Origin: Cristatella mucedo
Taxonomy: Eukaryota; Bryozoa; Phylactolaemata; Cristatellidae
Direction of reading: 5' to 3'
NCBI GenBank assembly: GCA_009760855.2
Contig: WPIO01000006.1
Span: 4,191,001-4,255,000 of the forward strand
DNA: 64,000 bases
How positions within the stretch are numbered: the first letter of the stretch is position 1; every line of letters starts with the position of its first letter. Under the pieces are notes generated by a model. It searched no databases and was not told where the DNA came from. It saw only the letters and a program-made list of their open reading frames with translations. The translations under genes and the position numbers were made by a program. Below are positions 53,261 through 64,000 of this stretch, piece after piece.

Positions 53261-53975
53261 AAACTTTTAACATAATTATTTGGGAATGTGAATCTGCCCA
53301 ACTTATTTCAAGACCTTAAATTTCAGATACTCTTTAGTTATATATTTTTAGCAAGCCAACGCTGGAAGTGAGAAGTGGAACGATGTAATAAACGCAGGGC
53401 AAAAGTAAGCACGCCGAAAACATTTCATATTTAGATTTTAGAGCTCGAAAGTGAACAAACAGCATGTCAGCCTAGTCAGCCCAAGACACTAGCTTCTGAT
53501 GGCCTGTCAACCTTTGCAGCTGCAGAGGAGTCGTACACGTAAACTATGGTTTTCCAATGCCCAGATCCCTAGTGGACAAATGCATATAAGAATGAATATA
53601 ATTACTTTGTTTAGTGCCCCACGGAAATCCTTATCCAAGTTTCGTGACTATGTGGCGAGTCTCGAGCCCTCGATTTTGATCGTCAAAGCGTAGCAGCACC
53701 TTACTCCTGGGTAGCTAAATCGGGCGACTAGGATGTCACGAAAGCAAACGGGCTCTCGAAATTAAGTAGACAAGAATTCTCAACTGTTTTCCACAAATGT
53801 CTTTTACTCAGTATACCTTCTTCTGCATTGAGAAATCCCTGTGGAAATTATCTGCTTTGTAAACGTGACTAGCGTTGAAAGTATGGTCAAAGAAACCGAA
53901 TTGAAGTCCTTACATATTCACCATGTATATGCTAAACTATCGCTAATCACTAACGCAGATGCAAGGAAAAATCCT
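53261..53975. other. Intergenic, nothing recognised
   Basis: AT-rich and unremarkable; no repeat family assigned. Confidence 0.5.
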
Positions 53976-54800
53976 TTGAAACAAATGTGAAGTGCCTAGA
54001 AAGAGATTAGGCTCTCTAGGGGCAAAAACAATATGTTGTTATTATCAAAATCAGAAAATTCTGCGAGAAACAGGTGCGTTTTTCGCTCCTATTTTAATGT
54101 CAAGTAAGGGGATGTCATAAAGTCAGTAATGTATCTCCGTTTGTAACTCCACAAAGTCATGTGTTAACACGGAGGAGAGCAGTTTCAGTGGAGTACTACC
54201 TCTTGAACCCTGATTGAAATGTTTCTGACAGTTCATTATTTTCAATATGTTCAACCAGCTGCTTAGCAACAATTTTTTCAAGAATCTTTGAAAAGAAAGG
54301 AAGAAGGGAAACTGGGCGATAGTTTGCAAGGACTCTAAATCTCATCCAGTAGGCAGTGAGTTCGAGGCTTTGGGAGCAAACCAACCAAAAGCTGGTCTCC
54401 AAAGAGTTTGGGGTTGGTTCAAGGCACAACTAGGCGACTTAATTCAGAAGAGCAGGTGGTACGATGCCCGAACTGATAGGGAAATTGTTTGGATGGGTAG
54501 GCTGGAGCCAGTGAATACAGGGGCCTAAAAGCGAGTGACACGATCTTGAAGCCGATTTGCTGCTTGATGGGGAGCCAGTAAAGGTTCCTGAAAGTTCTGT
54601 AGTGTGTTAACTGCGACGCTCACGACAGACAAGCCTAGCTATAAAAATGACAAAACATTTTAGATAGCGCCCCCAGAGAACTCTACTCTCTTTCTAGGCA
54701 CTTGGTAAATTTGCTTGCAAAGGAAGCGCGATCGAATAGCTAAACAGTTTTGCCACAACTGTAAGCTACTGATTCCACAGGCTAGGAGATATGCTATTTG
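53976..54800 (-). mobile_element. Composite of L2 LINE fragments
   Basis: A short plus-strand L2 tail at 53976-54045 is followed by minus-strand pieces. The region 54196-54429 encodes NYRPVSLLPFFSKILEKIVA and SETFQSGFKR, the N-terminal reverse-transcriptase blocks (family pattern YRPVSLLP...FQSGF). Around it lie C-terminal and 3' tail pieces, so at least two elements are superposed. A sub-segment near 54123-54165 also occurs, reversed, at 38180-38220. Confidence 0.75.
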
Positions 54801-55558
54801 AGTGAGTTACAGAAGAGAAGAGAGGAAATGTCGAAATACAGGGACCAACTTGGATATTGTACCCCTGTCTAAGTCGGCTCGATTTATTGCAATGCTTTGT
54901 AGCTGAAAGTAGGCAGACTTTCTGGTGGAGGTCATGCTGAAGTCAAGTGAACGGTCACTCTGGAACACATTTTGTGCAGATGCTACAGGAGATAGGCTGG
55001 TAGAGCCAATTGTAATTGCGAAGCTTTCCAATTGCTTGTCAAGTCCACATTAGGTTTCCCCATAACTAGTAAGCTGGTTTTATCGTCATTCACTCTGAGA
55101 AAGTTTTTACCATCCATGTGAGGATTTTCCACCAATATATGCAACGATCCACCTCAATCCAATATAGTTAAGAAAAAATCGTCCGGAAACCTCATCGCTA
55201 AGCTCCAATTTCGAGTGACTATTGTGGTGCAGCACATTCATACAATTTACCCCCAAATTTCTTGCCGTTACGCTCTCACGCGTTCTCATGCAAACGGGAT
55301 GCAAAGACGCTGGAAACAAGACGCAAAGACAGCGGAATCCATCGCAACCCAGTTCTATCCACCGCAAATCCTCCAGAAATCAGCCGGTATGATGCTCCAA
55401 CTTATATATCACACTACATTATCGTTCCGAGCGTTCGTGTAGCGGATTTGTGGTGAATTTTTGGTGGATTGCAGTCGTGGTCAGCGGCTTTGGCAGACTA
55501 TATTTTTGCACGAGAAAGTGCGAGCAGAATGGCGCGAAATCTGGCCGCTTTCAATTTA
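54801..55558. other. Intergenic, nothing recognised
   Basis: L2-derived sequence may continue to about 54910. Beyond that no feature was recognised. Confidence 0.45.
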
Positions 55559-55705
55559 GCCGAGCTGGTTTGGCGTAGTGGTTAAGTTGCTCGCCCCGAC
55601 CGAGGTCTGGCCGAAGTCGTGGGCTCGAGCCTTGCGGCATATGTGAAGCGCCTGAATAGAGATTAAGTTCTCTCTGGGCGCTATACAAAGAAATTATATT
55701 TACAT
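55559..55705 (+). mobile_element. SINE-B, complete copy
   Basis: CCGAGCTGGTTTGGCGTAGT GGTTAAGTTGCTCG head, B-box GTGGGCTCGAGCCTTG, then ATATGTGAAGCGCCTGAATA and AGATTAAGTTCTCTCTGGGC with GCTATACAAAGAAATTATA at the end. It lies 360 bp upstream of the F-box gene start codon. Confidence 0.9.
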
Positions 55706-56060
55706 TCGAAAGTCGAGCTTCACGCAGCCAATTTCAGGTACGAGTTCGGTTAATTAGAGCGGACTGCAATTAGTCGTTGTACCAACTTTGCAGTACATGT
55801 GACGGAGCGAACCAACGACCAGCCGCCGGTCACCGCGTTTCACAGAAAAACATGGTGCGCTTGTCTAATTTAAGGCCGACGATTGTCAGAGCAAGTGCCC
55901 GGGTACGGCGCTACAGCGATCGAAGCTGTTCTCCAGTCCACCTGTCGCTATGGCTCCCGGGAGCCTCGTGGTGTGCACTTCCGCCAATTGTGGGGGGCCG
56001 GTGAGGGGTAGTCCGTGCGCGTCGGCTGCATCGGTGACCGCCATGTGACAGCGAGTCCGA

Positions 56061-59000
56061 ATGTCCGAAACATTCGCGTGGCGCGCCCATGGAGGCTCGG
56101 CGCCGACTCTGGAGTTTGACCGGCAGCTCGACTGCATATCTCTGTGGATCGAAGCGTGGGACCACTCGCAGGTAAGGCGGACCGGCGGCTGCTGCGGGTC
56201 CGTCCGGCGAGCGTCGCTTCTAATCGGAACGCAGTTTGGAGCTCTTGTCTGGCTGCTTCCAATGCTCATCTCCTCCATTTGTCTCTATGCATAGAGATGC
56301 GCTCTCATGGAAAAAATTGCCATGCACAGCAGAAATTCTCAAATCGTCTTCCTGTGGACAGTTCTGCAGCCCAGCCTTCACCGGGATTTCATGTATGCAG
56401 CCGAGAACGCTTTTCCGGGAGTGCGATTTCAGCCGCTGAGCAACCACTCGTCCCGTAAGCTGAAGGTAATTTCTGGGTGAAGGCCGCTAGACGAGCCGAT
56501 CGTCAGACCAACATGCTTTTCCCCGGGTCCCGAGGCTTCAGCAAAAAGTGTCAGTCCAGCGCGAACAGCAGTGCTCGATTATGCTGCCCAACGTCTTCAG
56601 GAGAAGCTGATAAAGACGAGGAAGAACGATTACCACCGTCTGCCGAGCGCCTACTGTGTTTTCCCCGACGAGGTCAAAGAGAAGGTCAAAGAGAAGGTGC
56701 AGCTGCCGCTGGTTTCGCCGGTCAAGAGCAGTCGGTCGGCGCCGCCGTCGCTGACCGCCGCACCGAGGTACGAGAGCCGGTTTTCCGCGGGAGCGCGTAC
56801 GCAGGCGGCGGCCTTCCGGCCTACGCGGCGGCGGCAGCGGCCTGCCGGCGGAATGCCGGGCGAGAGCGTGCTGCTCAGCAGTCACTACAGCCAGTGCGCT
56901 GCTTCGCTGTGTGCCGCTGTGTGCCGCTGTGTTCGCGGGCAGCCAGCGCCTCCCGAGCTTCGGCCACCACCTCGGACCCGACGAAAACGCTGTCGCGCGA
57001 ATGCTGCAGCACCTGCCTGAGCGGCCGCCGCCGCCGCTGCCGCGAGAGCTCATGGATAGCAGCAGCCGAGCGACTTTTTTTGGATAGACAATGGTTGCAC
57101 CGCCAGTGACCGCTCCTGCCTACTCTGGTGTGAACACCTGTCCCCAATTGCGATAGGCGGTACGATCGAGCTGGGCATGGCTGCAATGCAAAGTGCTATA
57201 TTTTCTTCCAGATTGTAGCTCCTAAACCCAGCGCAGGTGAGGGCTCAAACGGAGATAGAAGATTTTAGCAACTAAGTTAGGCCGGCATGAGACGCGTATA
57301 AACACATGCACACGCACGCACACACACACGCCTACAGTATGACTTCAACTGTAACTCCACGACGCCATGACGACTAAAGTGGGCGTTAGGTTGGAGAGCT
57401 TTCATCGTGCACTCGAAGCATTGGTGGCTGCGTGAGTGCATGGCACAGCCAATGGGCTTCATCTCACCCACTGAAGGTTAAGTGAACAGCGTAGCTGAGT
57501 TTAGCCAAATGGATTTTTGGAAGCTTCACTAATACTGAGTTACAGCTCTGTAGCCTAGAGAGAATGACGGAGCTGGGAAGATCGTAAGACAGCCCGATAG
57601 TGGTAAATAGCCCCCCAATCCTAGGCAAGCACACAATCACCAACTAGAAAGGTGGCCTTGAACCTGTCTGCAGCATTTGACACTAATGACCGCTGGATCC
57701 TTGTAGAGGCCTCTCAAAACGCCTAGGTATTACTGGCACTAAGCCAAATTAGATTCCACCTCCTCACGGAAAGATGTCAGAGCGGTCAGATGAACGGTTC
57801 TTGGTCATCCTACGGGAGCCCTTCGAGTATGGCGCGCATCAGGCACTTGCGCGGTCTTAGGCATCCTTTCTTTTCACTGAGCACACTCTCCCTCTGACCG
57901 ACGTGAAACACAATCTCGGCTTCCGTTTCCACCCCGATGACACCCAGCTCTGTGTATGCATCGATCACTCTGAGCTTAGCTCACCGGACTCATTTTATTT
58001 TCTTGCTGACTGCATGCGATAAGAGTATGTACGGCCAAACTAGTTCATGCGTTTGTGATGTCGCCTATAGATTATTGCAATTCAATGTACTGAAGAATCC
58101 AGGCGGCCTTGCCCCTTTCTGGTGAGAACTAAACAGCTCGTCTGTCTGTCGTCAACTGTCATGTCGCTGCAGCACATCACACCACTTCCGACCGAGCTTC
58201 ACCAGCTCAAGTTTGCCAAAATCCACGACATTATGACTGTCGGCAAGGCAGAAGTTCTTTCTATCCATTGGTGCAGCATTCTAGGCTGTGAATCGCTGTG
58301 CATGTTATTGGTAAGCGTGCTAGACGCCAGCATCAAGGCTGCCCCATCAAGTGTGCGGGTTTGCATTGCAGCAGCCGGAATGCCGACGCGAGCTTACTGC
58401 CGGCATCGTCCCGGCAGAATATGCTCTTCATGGATCTTTGTGAACCGCTGTCACCACTTCAGAGGTGAGCGTCTACATCCAGTGGCACGGCAATGCAAGA
58501 AACACATCTGTGGCTCCTGCCCGAGATTCCCTGCTGCAGCGGGGCGGCGGCACTGGTTGTATATCGTGTGTGCCCCGAAGCGTCCCCGGAGGGGGGCCGT
58601 TGCTTGGCTGCACTGGCGCCTGCACCTCGACCCGCTCGACGGTGCCGTCAATCGCTGCTGCTGTTTTTCAGGTTCGTCCAGCAGCCGGTCCGACGCCATA
58701 TCCAGCAGGAACACATACGGGCCTCCGGACGTGGGTCGCATCAGCAGCAGGTGTGGCCTGTGCTGGCTGTGGGATGCTGCATCGACAGAGTGGGCCGCGC
58801 ATGCACGGCTCCAGCTGCTTGCCTTCCTGCCTGCCAGCAGCAGCCCTAGCCATCCAGCGCTCGCCTCTGACTGGCGCTTCCCTGCGTGCTGCCTTAGGCG
58901 AAGTCACTATTTTCCTTGATCAAGGAGCAGCCACCAGAACTGACACTGCTGCTGGACTGGTATAGGGAGCACTGGACAGGTGTGTGTGTGTATGTGCAGG

Positions 59001-59103
59001 AAAACCGGCATCGTTGGTGATATCAGCAGTAGCAGCAGTGCAGCAGCAGCGGCAGTAGCAGGCAGCAGCAGCAGAATAAGCAGCAGGCAGGAGTGCAGCA
59101 GCA

Positions 59104-59136
<33 letters not shown>

Positions 59137-62100
59137 GCAGCAGCAGTGCAGCAGCAGTGCAGTAGCAGTGCAGCAATGCTGCAGATCTACCCACTGCTCC
59201 TGCAATTGGCTGCGCTGCACGTGCTTCCCAGCTCCACCTGACCCGTACCCCACCATTTGTAGAGCAGTTACACTTCTCGCTGCAGCTGCCCCATCTCCAG
59301 CGCTGCTGCTGCTGCCGTTCGACTGCATGAGCGGAGAGCTCGTTGCATTAACGTCATGTCAGAGCGATCAATACTCGTTTGTATCCGGTGACGATTGTTT
59401 GTGGGAGAGCTTATGCTCTCTGGGCTTTGTTCTGTTCTGTGCCAAACAAGTGCCAGAAAGTGTCACTTTCGATGACGCCTTGTGGATCACTCGATGCAGC
59501 TAGCTGCATGCCCGATCTTGTGCCCGACCTGCCTTCTCCTTGACCCCGGCATCCACCCACACACAGCATCTCTCATGGCGAGATGCTAGCCGGTATGCTA
59601 GCATCTCACCGACTTAAGCCGTGGGAGTGGCGGTCGACCCGAAAAGGGAGGGGGCGGGCGTTATGCTGTGGTTCGATGTATGTATGTGGAGCTTTCGTTG
59701 AGCTTACCTGCTCTGTCAATGCTCTGAGCATGTTTTGACTTATTTGTTAACGTCAAAGGTCATTGTTTGGGGTCATGATCCAGCTCTGCCTTTCCCTCTG
59801 CCCCAGAGCCGTCAGCCAAGGTCCCAGAGTGAAGAGTTGTGGCAGTCACGTGTGAGGAGAGCTCTCTGTGCTTTTCTGTGTGTGAGTTCGAAGCGCTCTC
59901 GCACCTAGATTGGGTCCCCCCCCAGGTGGTTCTGCTCGAAACGCCTGAGAGGGGAGAGCATCTGCAATGCCCGACCTACCAAGTCCAGCTCAGCTCCGAA
60001 TGCTCTAGTTCCCGAGCTGCTGCTTTGAAGTCCATGTGCTCTATATTACTATCTTACGTATCTATATTACTCGCGAAGTTTGCTTTGAAGTCCATGTGCT
60101 CGTTCGCTTTTCGTTTTACTTTTTCGTTTTCGCCAAGTTTCACCCTGCCGCTTATGCTCGTTCGTTTGTGCAGACATGCAGCGGAACGAATTTCTCCACA
60201 AGCTTCTTCTGAAACTGGACGAGCGGCAGCAATTCTACTTATCGAATCTACTTGCGGTAATAAGTACAATAACCTGGCCACGTGACAGTGCTACTGCTGC
60301 TGTGGCTGCTGTCGTGGAATTGCTACCCATCGCAGGGCTCACGCCAGTCGCTGTACCGCTGGTCATGTGCCTGCCCACGTGCTTTTCAATTTGTCACACA
60401 GCCTTGCACTGAGAATTAGCCGACGGCCAGAGGCGCGAGGTTTTGTTCTGCTTTTGCAACAGCGGCGTTTTTCTTTTCTCTTTTACTTCTTTTAAAGGTC
60501 GGTATCGGGGTTGCCTTTAGCCCTCCTCTTATTACCGAGTACTGTTCAGTTTGTGCTGTGGTTGCCCGTTTATTTATCCGACCGGACCACAGTTCAACGA
60601 AAGTGGGAAAGGTTTTTTAGTGGGCTCCTGCTGGGGCTTGTGGAGCTGTCGTTGACCGGAGGCCATTCTATAATGTGAAACAAGCGGCCACCGGCCAACG
60701 CCGATGGTTACAGGCAGCTCTGACTCAGCAGCGGTCGACTGCACCACGCACGCATCTCCCTCTGAAGACGACGCTGTCGACGGTTTCTGAATTCTTTTCG
60801 TCGACTCTGTAGTAGCTGCTCGGTCGGATAAGGCCTTTCCTCATTTCCTTCTCTCCTCGGAGAGGGAGATGAGTGGTTGCGGTCGTGCCAGCATAGCTGC
60901 TGCTGCAGCCTGCGTGCATGCTCCGCAGCCTGCGTGCTCCCATCGGCTTATCGCCTGCCCGCACCACCGCCTTCCCCGACGCGTCACCCTCCCCGACGGC
61001 TGTGCGGCGTAGAGCGATGCCCGGTTGGCCAATAGCGCGAGTTTGTCCGTTGTTGCTCAGCTAAGAACAAGCAAAGCTCCTTTGAGAAGCTTTTGTTTCG
61101 GTGGCACACTGTCGAACAGAGGCCGAGCTCGTGCCCTGCTGTCTTTTCCACACTACGTTGTTTCAGTTATGTCGTTGTTGCAGTGGACCGCACCGCTTGC
61201 TCGCCCGGGTGGCTGGTGCACCGACCGATGCTTCATAATTATCACGATAGACCGTTTCAGGAGGTCGGCAAGCACCCTGAGGCCTGCCCCGGGGGCCCTG
61301 CCGGGGGGGGGGGCCCTACCTCACACAATGTGTCATCGGTCAGCACTGCTTGATTGCCCACGTTGGTGCTGCCGGAAGAAGCGAACTGTGCTGCTCGCCC
61401 GGTGAGATAGTGCCAGGTAGTGGGGGGGGGGGGGAGGTGGCGGTCCTCAAGCAAGGGCTCTTCAACTCTTGACTTCAACTCTCCCTCACTCCCTCCCTCC
61501 CTTTGTCCCTCCCTTCCTTCCCTCTCTCCCTCCCTTCCTTTCTCCCTCCCTCCCTTTCTCCCTCCCTCCCTCCCTTTCTCCCTCCCTCCCTTTCTCCCTC
61601 CCTCCCTTTCTCCCTCCCTCCCTTTCTCCCTCCCTCCCTTCCTCCCTTTCTCCCTCCCTCCCTTTCTCCCTCCCTCCCTTTCTCCCTCCCTCCCTTCCTC
61701 CCTTTCTCCCTCCCTCCCTTTCTCCCTCCCTCCTTTCATCTCTCACTCCCTCCCTCCCTTTGTCCCTCCCTCCCTCTCTCCCTCCCTCCCTTCCTCCCTC
61801 CCTCCCTTTCTCCCTCCCTCCCTCCCTCTCTCCCTCCCTCCCTCCCTTTCTCCCTCCCTCCCTTTCTCCCTCCCTCCTTTCCTCTCTCACTCCCTCCCTC
61901 CCTTTGTCCCTCCCTCCCTCTCTCCCTCCCTCCCTTCCTCCCTCCCTCCCTTTGTCCCTCCCTCCCTCCCTCCCTCCCTCTCTCCCTCCCTCCCTTCCTC
62001 TCTCCCTTCCTTTCTCCCTCACTCCCTTCCTCCTTCTCCCCTAGGTAAATGGATGCATCTTATGGGCAGAGCTAGCACGGCACGCCAGCCGCTTTCGTAA

Positions 62101-63838
62101 GCTTGTGCTGGTATGCCTGGGGGGGGAGGGAGGAGGTCCTGGAAGCTGCTGCCTTTTCTGAGTCCAGCGCCTCCGGCAGGGTCATTGCGCACACGCTATT
62201 ATTCCACGCGATTTGCTCTCTGTTTTCTCTGACCGATGCGATGCCGACGAGCAATCCATTTAGTGTGCTCTCTGCCTGCGAATCTGGAAACGCCAGTGCG
62301 TGCAAGCCAGCCACCCAGAAGTGGTCGCCTGCAGTGATTTCGCCCGGTTGGCCAGAGCCGAAAGGCGCATACGGCCACGCGCACACGCCCGCGTCAGATC
62401 CAGCATCATTGGGGCAGAAGCGGAAATGAAAAGGTGCTCACACGCCCATGCCAGTCATCGGCAAAGCTAAATTCCTTAATGTGCGCGGTGCGGGTGCCAG
62501 TGCCGCACGCTCGCTTCCTGACTCTCGAAGCAAGCTGGCCGAGCATCGAGGAGCAGGAATGCAGTAAGGGTATTTGGCGATGACCTACATATTAGACCTT
62601 CGAGGAATGAGAAGGCGTTTTGGGTTTTTTCCGGCGGCCTTCGCCTATGCAACCTCGTCAGCCGTCGCACAAATGCGAGGCTGCGTGTGCGCACGGGTCT
62701 CGAGCGTCCCCCGAGCGGCAGTAGCAGCGGTGGCGAGTTCAAGCGCAGCTGCTGCTGCTGCGTGCTTCGTTTTAGGTGAAGCAATATAAAGACTTCATTG
62801 GCCTGCTGCCTGAGCACATCTCGCTGAAGATATTGTCCTACCTTAGTGCCAAAGAGCTGTCAGTAGCCAGTCGGGTACGCTGCCAGCATTGCCCCGGTTG
62901 CTAAGTAAGGCTGCTGAATCAGTTGACCTCGACATTTGTTTTTGACGTCTTTACTGCCGTTGCTCGCTCGGTCGGCTCTGAGCTTCATGGGTGATGTGCT
63001 AGCGGGAGGGTAGGACGCGGAGTGCCACTTGCTGGGAAAATTGGCGACAGCCATGCTGCTCGTCACCGCTAATCATTGTATGTCCTGATGCAACGGTGGC
63101 TCGGGTGATGCGATAACTTTAGGCACGTGATCTGCGCGGCTCTGAGGTGCGTAGTGCATTCTTGCGCTGCCCGTAGTGCATCACGCACTTCTCGGCGCCC
63201 TCCATCTGCCCGAGAGTGCGCCCGAGAAGAATGCGCAAGACCGAACCGCACTGTACGCGCAGATGCGGAAACTGCTTTCTCCCCCCTCGGCAGTTGGCAT
63301 GCCCGAGTCGCACGATTCGAGCTGCAGCATTCAGTCTCTGTATGCGGCTCACCAGTTGGTTTTGCGCAGCCTATCGGTTGACGCATGCGAAGTGCACCGC
63401 CTTTGGGCGTGCTTCGACTGTCTTGCCGCGACTGTCAGCTCTCTCTCTCTCTCGGTCGTTGCACAGGTGTGCCGCTCGTGGCAGCGGCTGTGCGAGAACA
63501 ACGCCCTGTGGCAGGTGAAATACAAGGAGCTCGTTCTACGTGCGTATCGAGCCAACTGCTCACGTGGCCTCGCTCATGCTTGCGTTCTTGAACTGCTTGC
63601 TGGCTGGCTGGTTGCCTGGCTACCTGGCTACCGGCTGGGAGGGCCTCCCTCTGATGTGACCAGCGCAGCCGGCGCTAGTAAGACGGCTCTCTTTCTCTGT
63701 CGCTCTTACTCCAGCGTTTCCCGTGCGCATCGACTCGCCGTCCAACTGGAAGAGCTTCTTTCGAGACGTGCTGTTCACGACGGAAAATTGGCAGAAAGGG
63801 AGGTACAAGGAGCAGGAGATTCGCGGCCACCATCACGG
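56061..63838 (+). CDS. F-box protein with duplicated N-terminal helical module (partial, continues past window)
   Basis: Ten coding exons: 56061-56171, 56295-56465, 56535-56767, 58372-58464, 58672-58750, 58898-58979, 60174-60256, 62776-62874, 63467-63539 and 63715-63838. All junctions are GT-AG and phase-consistent, giving 382 codons plus two bases to the last donor. The ATG has an in-frame TGA 15 bp upstream. Seen: a W-x3-W...SQR helical module (ISLWIEAWDHSQ), HRDFMYAAENAFPG, a lysine/serine-rich linker, a second like module (LLDWYREHWTDMQR, then ERQQFYLSNLL), the F-box (DFIGLLPEHISLKILSYLSA to CRSWQRLCENNALW), then NWQKGRYKEQEIRGH, which resembles the lead into WD40 repeats of FBXW proteins. 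An F-box binds SKP1 in SCF ubiquitin ligases. WD40 repeats beyond 64000 and the exact family are inference. Confidence 0.85.
56768..58371 (+). other. F-box gene intron 3, with L2 insertion
   Basis: GC-rich at the left with spurious frames. An L2 LINE lies at 57640-58280. The coding chain from 56767 (phase 2) to 58372 is in phase, so no exon is required here. Confidence 0.65.
57640..58280 (+). mobile_element. L2 LINE, reverse-transcriptase fragment
   Basis: Encodes NLSAAFDTNDRWIL, matching the catalytic LDLSAAFDTVDH block. Further on comes FRFHPDDTQLCVCI, a changed YADDTQLY motif, then a jump to SPIDYCNS and HHTTSDRA remnants of the C-terminal block. Stops and deletions are frequent. Confidence 0.8.
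58980..60173 (+). other. F-box gene intron 6
   Basis: Contains a (GT)n start, a CAG/CTG trinucleotide tract (59024-59175) and a spaced direct repeat GCTTTGAAGTCCATGTGCTC at about 60022 and 60081. Confidence 0.7.
59024..59175. repeat. Interrupted (CAG)n tract
   Basis: CAG units with GTA, GCG and GAA interruptions; the longest pure run is about ten units near 59117-59148. It is intronic by the phase-consistent exon chain. Confidence 0.92.
60257..62775 (+). other. F-box gene intron 7
   Basis: Carries a G-run (61421-61434) and a 0.57 kb CCCT tract. No independent gene was recognised. Confidence 0.7.
61476..62040. repeat. (CCCT/CCTT)n polypyrimidine satellite, about 0.57 kb
   Basis: Plus-strand pyrimidines nearly throughout, with repeated TTTCTCCCTCCC units and a higher-order block containing CATCTCTCACTCCCTCCC / TTTGTCCCTCCC at 61740 and 61885. 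Long Ser/Pro/Leu frames are artefacts. Confidence 0.95.
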
Positions 63839-64000
63839 GTGAGCTGGGGCGCCTGCCGCTCGGTTTCTAGTGGCCGCCAGCGCATCTCGCCGGCTCGACG
63901 GCGGCGGGCGAGCGAGCGCCTGCTCGGCCGGAAGCTGGAAGACTTTAGATGCACTCGCTGACCGTGCACCCAATGATGGCCTCCGGTACCTCAGCTCGCC
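63839..64000 (+). other. F-box gene intron at the window edge
   Basis: Begins with GTGAGC after the 63838 exon end. No further exon is visible before the edge. Confidence 0.7.

Noticed and set aside
59093-59503. Polyglutamine-containing open frame
   Set aside because: It arises from the CAG tract in intron 6 of the F-box gene. The flanking exons join in phase without it.
61257-62100. Long Ser/Pro/Leu and Gly/Arg/Glu open frames
   Set aside because: They are translations of the CCCT satellite in an intron.

Overview
This is a eukaryotic, almost certainly metazoan and probably invertebrate, genome window. Protein-coding genes are split by GT-AG introns. The spaces between exons are filled with simple-sequence tracts, tRNA-derived SINEs, decayed L2/CR1-type LINE pieces and decayed Tc1-like transposons. 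The gene set (sperm/ciliary ODF3-type protein, alpha-tubulin, splicing factor CDC40/PRP17, WAVE/SCAR, an F-box protein) fits an animal with ciliated cells. The species cannot be told from the window. All exon chains below were built by hand from splice sites, reading phase and recalled homologs.

Layout, left to right. (1) 1291-3924 minus: an ODF3/CIMAP (shippo) gene with two complete alternative last exons, each exactly 93 bp. (2) 3925-9907: intergenic, with an isolated plus-strand TATA box, a roughly 0.9 kb GA tract, a SINE and an L2 fragment. (3) 9908-14724 plus: a complete alpha-tubulin gene of three coding exons (452 aa). (4) 14944-40197 minus: CDC40/PRP17, spread over 25 kb in 14 coding exons (596 aa), convergent with tubulin across 219 bp. 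Its introns hold most of the transposons of the window, including two unusual foldback elements. (5) 40833-51587 plus: a WASF (WAVE/SCAR) gene of five coding exons (576 aa), head-to-head with CDC40 over 635 bp. (6) 51588-56060: repeat-rich intergenic DNA including a SINE inside a SINE. (7) 56061 to beyond 63838 plus: an F-box gene of at least ten coding exons, cut by the window edge, in which a W-x3/4-W...QR helical module seems to occur twice before the F-box.

Functionally, three of the five genes are cytoskeletal (axonemal microtubule protein, tubulin, Arp2/3 activator). The two divergent pairs (ODF3/tubulin, CDC40/WASF) could share regulatory DNA, but nothing in the sequence proves co-regulation. 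The mobile-element content forms a consistent picture. SINE-B carries a 3' tail like the L2 LINE 3' end, which fits mobilisation by L2 machinery. SINE-A has inserted into L2 copies, once with a visible 9-bp target duplication. SINE-B has inserted into SINE-A.
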